In this document: piece after piece, positions 1 through 4,234 of the stretch | Position numbering within the stretch: position 1 is the stretch's first letter | Layout of the letters: each line of letters starts with the position of its first letter | NCBI GenBank assembly: GCA_021789355.1 | Contig: JAJYJR010000325.1 | Coordinates: 1 to 6,760, forward strand | Direction of reading: 5' to 3' | DNA from: Chloroflexota bacterium | GTDB taxonomy: Bacteria > Chloroflexota > Limnocylindria > Limnocylindrales > CSP1-4 | DNA: 6,760 nucleotides | Translations under genes and position numbers: made by a program | Notes under the pieces: generated by a model | What the model was told of the DNA's origin: nothing | Seen by the model: the letters and a program-made list of their open reading frames with translations, nothing else | Databases searched by the model: none

Positions 1-11
1 CGTCCCAGCAT
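1..11 (-). CDS. Possible start of the next dcw gene (FtsI/PBP2-type?), partial
   Basis: An ATG lies 6 nt beyond the ftsL stop codon and reads Met-Leu-Gly followed by an incomplete codon before the window ends. In dcw clusters the gene after ftsL is normally a class B penicillin-binding protein (ftsI/pbpB), and short spacing fits an operon. Only three full codons are visible and no convincing Shine-Dalgarno is seen, so both the start and the identity are inferred from gene order. The true start could equally lie outside the window. Confidence 0.3.
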
Positions 12-17
12 CGGTCG

Positions 18-371
18 CTATCGACCCCGGACCCAGAGAGGGGCGCCCAGCGGACTGAGGCCGAGCTCCTGCGCCCGGCGGGTGACGGAGATCTCGGCGC
101 CCAGCGTGGCGATGTCGCCCTGCAGCGACTGGATCTGCTGGGTCATCTGGTCGCCCTGGGCGATCAGCCCGTCGATGTCGTAGTTAGTGGCGGCGACCCG
201 GACCGTCTGGGTCAGGTAGAAGAGGCCCAGCAGGAACGCGACCAGGATCGCGGCCATGGCGAGGCCGACCCGGTTCGCCCGCCGCCCTGCCCGGATCCTC
301 GCCGCCTGGCGGCGCCTCGGCAGCGCGGGCGAGCGAAGGGGGTAGTAGCGCGTCCCGCCGACAACCGCCAT
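18..371 (-). CDS. ftsL: Cell division protein FtsL-like (membrane-anchored coiled coil)
   Basis: This is a 117-aa single-pass membrane protein of the FtsL/FtsB (septum formation initiator) type. In the family, the protein joins the FtsQ-FtsB-FtsL complex at the septum and helps activate the FtsW-FtsI wall synthase. The N-terminus (residues 1-34) is basic and cytoplasmic, with runs of Arg. It is followed by one hydrophobic segment at about 35-54 (VGLAMAAILVAFLLGLFYLT). Residues 64-100 are polar and heptad-like, predicted to form the extracytoplasmic coiled coil, and a short tail ends in LWVRGR. The ATG start overlaps the previous gene's stop by one base (TGATG) and has GAGGG about 9 nt upstream, suggesting translational coupling. 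FtsL is preferred over FtsB because of its place after mraZ-rsmH. Sequence conservation in this family is weak, so the assignment rests on topology and gene order. Confidence 0.82.
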   Translation of the reverse strand: MAVVGGTRYYPLRSPALPRRRQAARIRAGRRANRVGLAMAAILVAFLLGLFYLTQTVRVAATNYDIDGLIAQGDQMTQQIQSLQGDIATLGAEISVTRRAQELGLSPLGAPLWVRGR

Positions 372-574
372 CAGGCCGCCCCCTCGGCCCAGCCCAGCGG
401 CGTCGCGCTGAACGCCAGCCTCGCGAGCCGGTCCGCGGCCGAGTCGCGCTCGACCAGCACGGGCAACCCGCGCTCGTCGCCGAGCAGCTCCTCCAGCCGA
501 TCTCGCCGCTCGCGCACTTCGTGCTGCCGCCGGCCGTAGGAGCGCCGCCGGCTCTGCTGGTGTCGTCCGCTCAC
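371..574 (-). CDS. Small Arg-rich hypothetical protein between rsmH and ftsL
   Basis: This is a 67-aa reading frame with a GTG start at 574. The start is chosen because a strong GGAGGAGGG Shine-Dalgarno (about 583-591) lies just upstream in the 37-nt gap after rsmH. It ends at 371, overlapping the ftsL ATG by one base. The first half is very basic (SGRHQQSRRRSYGRRQHEV) and is followed by a charged helical stretch (RERRDRLEELL). The C-terminal part is more neutral and ends GWAEGAA. There is no membrane segment, signal peptide, cysteine or recognised catalytic motif. I do not recognise the family. Its position suggests cotranscription with division genes, but that is context only. It could be a lineage-specific basic protein or, less likely, a chance open frame. 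The ribosome binding site and the exact stop/start overlap favour a real gene. Confidence 0.6.
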   Translation of the reverse strand: MSGRHQQSRRRSYGRRQHEVRERRDRLEELLGDERGLPVLVERDSAADRLARLAFSATPLGWAEGAA

Positions 575-611
575 CTGGATCCCTCCTCCTCGGTGTCCGA
601 CGCCGTTGCCG

Positions 612-1556
612 TCACGCCGCCAGGCGCTCGGCGGCCCGGAGTCGCGCGCTCCGGGACCTGGGGTTCGATGCCACCTCGTCCTGCGACGGCGTGGCAGGCG
701 TGCCGGGGACCGCGCGCAGTCGCGGAGAGCGACCGCACACGCAGACCGGCACTTCCGGCGGGCAGACGCATCCGCGCCGCTCCGCGGCGATGAATCGTTT
801 GACGATGCGGTCCTCGAGCGAGTGGTACGTGAGCACCACGATCCTTCCGCCCGGCCGCAGGACCTGCACGCCGGCCGCCAGCACAGCCTCCAGCGCCTCG
901 AGCTCGCGGTTGACCGCGATCCGCAGCGCCTGGAAGACCCGCGTCGCCGGATGCACGCGGCGGCGCCCGGCGGGTCGGGAGGGCACCGCGCCCTCGATGA
1001 CGTCGGCAAGGGCCGCCGCGCTCGTCAGAGGCGCCCGCGCGCGCGCCTCGACGATCGTCCGCGCGATGCGGCCCGCAAACGGCTCCTCCCCGTAGCGCCG
1101 GAACAGCGCCGCCAGCTCGCGCTCCTCGAGCCCCTCCAGGAGGGCCGACGCCGGCTCCCCCCGGGCCGGATCGAAGCGCATGTCGAGGTTGCCTGCGGCC
1201 CGGAAGCTGAACCCGCGCGACTCGTCCGCCAGCTGGTCGGAGCTGAGCCCGAGGTCCAGCAACAGGCCGTCCGCGGGATCGAATCCGTTCTCGGCGGCCA
1301 GCGCGGCAAGCTCCTCGAAGTTGGCCTGCCGCAGCACCGCGCGGGCCCCGTACGGTGCCAGGCGGTGGCGGGCACGCTCGATCGCGGCCGGATCCGCGTC
1401 GAGGCCCAGCAGCTTCCCGCCAGGCGAGATGGCCTCCAGGATCCGGACGGCGTGCCCACCGCCCCCGAGAGTCCCGTCGATCTGGAGGCTGCCCGGGTGG
1501 GGAGCGAGTGCCTGCATGACCTCCTCCACCATCACCGGTACGTGCCCTGCCTCCAT
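612..1556 (-). CDS. rsmH: 16S rRNA (cytosine1402-N4)-methyltransferase RsmH (MraW)
   Basis: RsmH transfers a methyl group from S-adenosylmethionine to N4 of C1402 in 16S rRNA, tuning the ribosomal P site. The protein is 314 aa, the usual family length. It opens with the signature HVPVMVEEV (5-13). The SAM-binding motif DGTLGGGGH is at 27-35, LGLDADP at 50-56, LLLDLGLSSDQL at 98-109, GFSF at 115-118 and LDMRFD at 124-129. Further signatures are HPATRVFQALRIAVN at 202-216 and YHSLEDRIVK at 244-253. A CxC-x6-CxC group (C263, C265, C272, C274), common in this family, precedes a basic tail. The ATG at 1556 was chosen over an in-frame TTG at 1622, which would overlap mraZ and add 22 non-conserved residues. 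A GTG at 1559 is also possible. The gene lies 55 nt downstream of mraZ and 37 nt upstream of the small basic protein. Confidence 0.97.
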   Translation of the reverse strand: MEAGHVPVMVEEVMQALAPHPGSLQIDGTLGGGGHAVRILEAISPGGKLLGLDADPAAIERARHRLAPYGARAVLRQANFEELAALAAENGFDPADGLLLDLGLSSDQLADESRGFSFRAAGNLDMRFDPARGEPASALLEGLEERELAALFRRYGEEPFAGRIARTIVEARARAPLTSAAALADVIEGAVPSRPAGRRRVHPATRVFQALRIAVNRELEALEAVLAAGVQVLRPGGRIVVLTYHSLEDRIVKRFIAAERRGCVCPPEVPVCVCGRSPRLRAVPGTPATPSQDEVASNPRSRSARLRAAERLAA

Positions 1557-1559
1557 CAC

Positions 1560-1583
1560 CGGGATCCCCGAAGACGGATCCCG
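1560..1583 (-). promoter_or_regulatory. Hairpin in the mraZ-rsmH spacer, next to the rsmH start
   Basis: A perfect 8-bp inverted repeat (CGGGATCC / GGATCCCG) with an 8-nt loop ends 3 nt before the rsmH ATG. The purine-rich GGGG stretch that would serve as Shine-Dalgarno sits at the edge of its loop and stem. A third GGATCC at 1587-1592 could pair alternatively. This could modulate rsmH translation relative to mraZ or protect an RNA end. No U-tract follows, so it does not look like an intrinsic terminator. The function is inferred; only the repeat is seen. Confidence 0.35.
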
Positions 1584-1611
1584 TCCGGATCCTGGAGATG
1601 CGCGACGACGA

Positions 1612-2040
1612 TCAGAACCCAAGGCCCTGGAGGTGCTCGGCGAGCACCTCGGGTGCGGACATGGCCGCGCTGTAGGACGCCCACGCGTCGGGCGTCCAGA
1701 GCTCCACGTGATCGTGGCCGCCGACGACGACGGCCTCGGTGCTCAGTGCCGCCCACTCCCTGAGCGACGGCGGCACGAGGACGCGACCCTGGCGATCGAG
1801 CTCGACCTCGAACGCGTGGGCGAACACGTGCCGGCGAAAGGAGCGGGCGTTCGCGTCGCCCAGCGGGAGCGCGGCGACCCTCTCGGCGAGCCGGTCGAAC
1901 TCGGCCCTCGGGAAGATCGCCAGGCAGGAATCGAGCCATCGGGTGATCACCGGCGCCTCGTCCAGCTCCGCCCGGAATCGAGACGGGACGGCCAGGCGCC
2001 CCTTCTCGTCCACGGTGTGCCGGTACTCGCCGATGAACAC
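1612..2040 (-). CDS. mraZ: Transcriptional regulator MraZ
   Basis: MraZ is a DNA-binding protein of the AbrB-like swapped-hairpin fold that forms a ring and represses its own dcw operon by binding short direct repeats near the promoter. The protein is 142 aa, typical of the family. It contains the two tandem MraZ repeats, each with the conserved D-x-x-GR-x-x-VP core: DEKGRLAVPSRFR at 11-23 and DRQGRVLVPPSLR at 82-94. It starts MFIGEYRHTVD, the usual MraZ N-terminus. The start is a GTG at 2040 with GGAGGG (2050-2055) about 9 nt upstream. It is the first gene of the cluster. Its promoter and a row of 10-bp-spaced repeats lie directly upstream, which fits autoregulation. The family assignment is secure. 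Confidence 0.97.
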   Translation of the reverse strand: MFIGEYRHTVDEKGRLAVPSRFRAELDEAPVITRWLDSCLAIFPRAEFDRLAERVAALPLGDANARSFRRHVFAHAFEVELDRQGRVLVPPSLREWAALSTEAVVVGGHDHVELWTPDAWASYSAAMSAPEVLAEHLQGLGF

Positions 2041-2053
2041 GGTCCGGGACCCT

Positions 2054-2097
2054 CCGCTTCCCCGCTTTGCCCCACTTTACGCCACTTGGCGCCACTT
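2054..2097 (-). promoter_or_regulatory. Putative MraZ operator: four AAGTGG-type boxes at 10-bp period
   Basis: Read on the minus strand, AAGTGG occurs at 2097-2092, 2087-2082 and 2077-2072, and AAGCGG at 2067-2062, each exactly 10 bp from the last. A further AAGCGG at 2059-2054 breaks the period (8 bp). The period places all boxes on one face of the helix. Known MraZ sites are TGGG-type or AAAGTG-type direct repeats spaced by about one helical turn upstream of mraZ, so location, repeat core and spacing all agree. The first box coincides with the predicted transcription start, so a bound MraZ ring would block initiation or early elongation. The binding itself is inferred. Confidence 0.7.
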
Positions 2098-2103
2098 GCT
2101 AGC

Positions 2104-2131
2104 ATCATACACGTCGGGGGTGCCGCGTCAA
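2104..2131 (-). promoter_or_regulatory. Sigma70-type promoter of the mraZ-rsmH-ftsL cluster
   Basis: On the minus strand a TTGACG -35 element (2131-2126) is followed after 16 nt by a TATGAT -10 element (2109-2104). These are five-of-six matches to each consensus and stand out in a very GC-rich background. The predicted start is near 2097, about 57 nt before the mraZ GTG and at the first AAGTGG box. No competing promoter is apparent in the short spacers of the downstream genes. Confidence 0.78.
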
Positions 2132-2304
2132 TGCGATTCGAGGGGCATGGGAGGGCGCGACGTGAACTCGAGTTCCGCCGGTCGGGGCACCGTCCGGCAC
2201 GGGCCGGCGGACGGACGGCGTATCCCGCGTAGTACGAAACGGCGGGTGTCGTCCAGATGCGGCTGGTGATAGGCTCCGGCGCCGGAGGTGGAACGCGAAT
2301 CCGC

Positions 2305-2541
2305 ATGGCACTCGAGGAGCGGGCGATCGACACGGCGGCCGGGGTGGCGCGGCGCGACCACCTGCGCCGCTGCATGTTCCGCCGCCTCTCGGTGGTCCGG
2401 CGGGGGTCAAGGCCGGTCTACACCGTGGACTGCCTCTATCCCGACCGCCTGGTCCCCATCCCGCTCGGGGACCTCGTCGCGTCGCGCGACATCTGCGACG
2501 CCTGCGTCGCCTCGCACGTGTTCCGCCCGGACGAGGACTGA
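2305..2541 (+). CDS. Hypothetical 78-aa Cys-containing protein
   Basis: I do not recognise a named family. The frame is 78 aa and nearly every codon ends in G or C, as in the confirmed genes, which supports real coding. Residues 1-34 are helical and Arg-rich (RRDHLRRCMFRRLSVVRR). A middle part, VYTVDCLYPDRLVPIPLGDL, looks like a small beta unit, and the C-terminus has CDACVASH (C64, C67, H71). With C23 and C43 this gives four cysteines and a histidine, so a small zinc-binding fold is possible. The order does not match a classical zinc ribbon. There is no membrane segment. The ATG at 2305 is preferred over an in-frame ATG at 2257, whose extra 16 residues look like non-coding Gly-rich sequence. 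GGAGGTGG lies upstream (2284-2291) but is rather distant at 13 nt. It is divergent from mraZ and ends 52 nt before rnpB. Confidence 0.72.
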   Translation: MALEERAIDTAAGVARRDHLRRCMFRRLSVVRRGSRPVYTVDCLYPDRLVPIPLGDLVASRDICDACVASHVFRPDED

Positions 2542-2558
2542 TCGCGCCCCTGGCCCGG

Positions 2559-2587
2559 TGGGCGCGGATCGCGTCGACGAGTAGAAT
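2559..2587 (+). promoter_or_regulatory. Promoter of rnpB
   Basis: TAGAAT at 2582-2587 is a five-of-six match to the -10 consensus. It lies 7 nt before 2594, where the first helix (P1) of the RNase P RNA begins, so the predicted start agrees with the RNA's 5' end. The -35 region, 17 nt upstream (TGGGCG, 2559-2564), is a weak match. The position relative to a structurally defined RNA end is the main support. Confidence 0.65.
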
Positions 2588-2603
2588 CCAGGCGTCGACG
2601 AGT
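2571..2603 (+). repeat. 12-bp direct repeat flanking the rnpB -10 element
   Basis: GCGTCGACGAGT occurs at 2571-2582 and again at 2592-2603, 21 bp apart. The first copy fills the spacer and ends on the first base of the -10 element. The second forms the 5' strand of helix P1. The 3' strand of P1 (2940-2948) is the complement of both. It may be the trace of a small duplication or slippage event, and no function is established. Confidence 0.6.
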
Positions 2604-2948
2604 CGGCCGGACGGTCGCGGGTCCACGCCGGGGCAACCCGGCGGCGGTCTCGAGGAAAGTCCGAGCTCCATGACGCAGGGTAGCGGGTAACGCCCGCCCG
2701 CCGCGAGGCGAGGACCAGCGCCACAGAGACGAGTCCGGCCCGCAGGGGCCGGGGTGAAACGCGGCAAGCTCTACCCGGAGCAAGGCCGAATAGGAGGGCG
2801 AGGCCGGGATCCGTCCCGGCGCAGGTGCGTCACCGAGCCCTCGGGTAGGCCGCACCGAGCCGGCGGGCAACCGCCGTGCCGAGATGGATGACCGTCGCCG
2901 CGGTTTCGGCCGCGGCACAGAACTCGGCTTACAGGCCGGCTCGTCGAC
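2594..2948 (+). ncRNA. rnpB: RNase P RNA (catalytic RNA of ribonuclease P), type-A-like
   Basis: RNase P RNA cleaves the 5' leader from precursor tRNAs. All conserved blocks are present in order. GAGGAAAGTCCGAGCTCC (2652-2669) is the 5' part of P4, followed by GTAACGCC in the P8 region and CACAGAGACGAG. GTGAAACGCGGCAAGCTC, GGAGCAAGGCCGAATAGG and the CCA-binding GGGTAGG (2843-2849) come next. AGATGGATGACCGTC is at 2882-2896 and ACAGAACTCGGCTTA (3' part of P4) at 2917-2931. P1 is a 15-bp helix pairing 2594-2608 with 2934-2948, which fixes both ends. A GCAA-capped P3, P16 (2794-2799 with 2837-2842), P17 (2803-2809 with 2814-2820), a GCAA-capped P18 and a P19 stem (2897-2903 with 2910-2916) can be folded by eye. 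P13 and P14, expected after GTGAAA in type A, appear to be missing. About 355 nt; convergent with rnhA. Confidence 0.96.
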
Positions 2949-2954
2949 ACTGTC

Positions 2955-2967
2955 CCCCGCGCCGGGG
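2955..2967. terminator. Short GC hairpin between convergent rnpB and rnhA
   Basis: CCCCG-CGC-CGGGG forms a perfect 5-bp stem with a 3-nt loop in the 20-bp gap between the 3' end of rnpB and the rnhA stop codon. It is symmetric, so it would form in transcripts from either side. There is no U-tract on either strand. It may help termination or 3'-end definition of both transcripts, but this is inferred only from position. Confidence 0.3.
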
Positions 2968-2968
2968 T

Positions 2969-3517
2969 CTACCTCGCGGGTTCGATCCCGAGAACGGCGC
3001 GGTACTGCCGCTCCAGCGCGGCTGCCGCGTCCGGGTCATCCAGCGCGAGGTTGGCCAGGGCGTCGGCGGCGCGGTTCCGCGTACGGGGCTCGTGCGTGGC
3101 GCTCCATCGTCGCAGCGTCGCGAGCAGGCGACGCGCCTCATCGTGCAGCCCCACGAGCTTGGCGTCCCGCACCCGCCAGCGCCCGTTCAGCTGCTCCACG
3201 ATCAGGTTCGAATCGAGCACCAGGTCCACTTCCTCTGCACCCAGCCGCCGCGCGAGCCGCAGGGCGAGGACCACGCCGGCGTACTCGGCCACGTTGTTGG
3301 TGCGGGTTCCCAGCGGCCGCGCGATCGCCGCCAGCGGTCGCGCGGCCGGGTCGAGTGGATCCGGCCCCGAGGCGTCGACCAGGATCGCGCCGCACGCCGC
3401 CGGCCCCGGGTTGCCCCGCGCGGCGCCGTCGGTCCGGATCACGAGGCGGAGTCCGGGCGGCAGGATTCCGCCGGGGCCCGCGGCCCCCGGCGGGCGGGTG
3501 GGCGGGCGGCGCGGCAT
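2969..3517 (-). CDS. rnhA: Ribonuclease HI family protein
   Basis: RNase HI cuts the RNA strand of RNA-DNA hybrids (R-loops, Okazaki primers) using two metal ions. The protein is 182 aa and single-domain. A Pro/Gly-rich N-terminal tail (1-24) precedes the core. The first beta strand has RTDGAARGNPGPAACG with catalytic D30. NNVAEY carries E78, LDSNLIVEQLNG carries D102, and HEPRTRNRAADALAN carries H142 and D152, so the DEDD site is complete. The RTDGxARGNPGP pattern matches the short, hybrid-binding-domain-free RNase HI group common in high-GC bacteria. The ATG at 3517 lies 2 nt after the sdhB stop (TGAGCATG), implying translational coupling. GGAG lies 14 nt upstream, rather far. A later start near V26 (GTG) would drop only the unconserved tail. 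Likely cotranscribed with sdhCDAB and convergent with rnpB. Confidence 0.94.
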   Translation of the reverse strand: MPRRPPTRPPGAAGPGGILPPGLRLVIRTDGAARGNPGPAACGAILVDASGPDPLDPAARPLAAIARPLGTRTNNVAEYAGVVLALRLARRLGAEEVDLVLDSNLIVEQLNGRWRVRDAKLVGLHDEARRLLATLRRWSATHEPRTRNRAADALANLALDDPDAAAALERQYRAVLGIEPAR

Positions 3518-3519
3518 GC

Positions 3520-4218
3520 TCAGGCCGTGCGCTCCACGATCGCCCCGGACACCTCCAGGATCGCCCGGGTGATGTTGATCCCGCGCGGGCACGCGTCCAC
3601 GCAGTTGAAGATCGTCCGGCAACGCCAGACGCCGTCCCTGTCCGACAGGATCTCGAGCCGCTCCTCGGCTCCCTCGTCGCGGGAGTCGAAGATGAAGCGG
3701 TGGGCGTTGACGATGGCCGCCGGGCCCACGTACCCCGGTCGCGCCCAGAACGACGGGCACGATGACGTACACGCCCCGCAGAGGATGCACTTCGTGGTGT
3801 CGTCGAAGACGGACCGCTGCTTCGGCGACTGGCGGCGCTCCCTGTCCGGCGCCGGGTCGTCGTTGACCAGGAACGGGCGGACCGACCGGTACTTGGCGAA
3901 GAACCCCTCCATGTCGACGACGAGGTCCTTCACGACTGGCAACCCCGGGAGCGGCGAGACCGAGATCTTCTTCCCGAGCTGGTCGACACGGATCTTGCAC
4001 GCCAGGCGGTTGCGACCGTTGATCAGCATCGCGTCCGAGCCGCAGATGCCGTGGCCGCACGAGCGGCGGAAGGTGAGCGAGGCGTCCTGCTCCCATTTGA
4101 CCGTGTGCAGGAGGTCGAGCACCCGGGCCATGGGGTCGACATCGAGCCGGTACTCCTCCCAGCGCGGAGCCGTGTCGCGCTCGGGGTCAAAGCGCTGGAT
4201 GCGAAGCTGGACCTGCAT
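3520..4218 (-). CDS. sdhB: Succinate dehydrogenase iron-sulfur subunit SdhB
   Basis: SdhB carries electrons from the FAD of SdhA through three Fe-S clusters to quinone at the membrane anchor (complex II). The protein is 232 aa, normal length. The N-terminal plant-type ferredoxin domain has the [2Fe-2S] ligands C54, C59, D62 and C74 (RSCGHGICGSDAM, then LAC). Asp at the third position is also found in E. coli and actinobacterial SdhB. The C-terminal domain has CILCGACTSSCP (C144, C147, C150, C154) and CRTIFNCVDACP (C200, C206, C210), which give the [4Fe-4S] and [3Fe-4S] ligands. W158 matches the conserved quinone-site Trp. R201 sits where E. coli has the quinone-site His207, as in actinobacterial homologues as far as I recall. 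The ATG at 4218 was chosen for the family N-terminus and a GGGAG site 8 nt upstream. It lies 16 nt after sdhA. Confidence 0.97.
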   Translation of the reverse strand: MQVQLRIQRFDPERDTAPRWEEYRLDVDPMARVLDLLHTVKWEQDASLTFRRSCGHGICGSDAMLINGRNRLACKIRVDQLGKKISVSPLPGLPVVKDLVVDMEGFFAKYRSVRPFLVNDDPAPDRERRQSPKQRSVFDDTTKCILCGACTSSCPSFWARPGYVGPAAIVNAHRFIFDSRDEGAEERLEILSDRDGVWRCRTIFNCVDACPRGINITRAILEVSGAIVERTA

Positions 4219-4234
4219 GCGATGCGCTCCCGCT

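Noticed and set aside
606..1763. A 385-aa plus-strand open frame opposite rsmH and the end of mraZ.
   Set aside because: Arg/Pro-rich shadow of confirmed minus-strand genes, with no recognisable motif and no ribosome binding site.
2164..2175. Perfect 12-bp palindrome GAACTCGAGTTC between the mraZ promoter and the 78-aa gene.
   Set aside because: One or two palindromes of this length are expected by chance in a window this size, and no -35/-10 is convincingly placed around it. It would be worth revisiting only if conserved.
2190..2218. Imperfect inverted repeat CCGTCCG ... CGGACGG upstream of the 78-aa gene.
   Set aside because: The arms are imperfect beyond 7 bp and there are two alternative right arms. 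There is no U-tract or conserved leader motif to support a terminator or riboswitch.
2247..2275. Possible plus-strand promoter for the 78-aa gene (extended TG-A-TAGGCT at 2267-2275).
   Set aside because: The -10 match is poor and the -35 region (TGTCGT) is weak. In GC-rich DNA this is not enough to call.
2105..2767. Minus-strand open frames across the mraZ promoter, the 78-aa gene and rnpB.
   Set aside because: They cross a clear promoter and a structural RNA gene and have Arg/Pro-rich shadow composition.
2976..2992. GCGGGTTCGATCCCGAG resembles a tRNA T-arm.
   Set aside because: With a 7-nt loop only two pairs form, no acceptor, anticodon or D arm accompanies it, and the bases encode the end of RNase HI (LGIEPAR).
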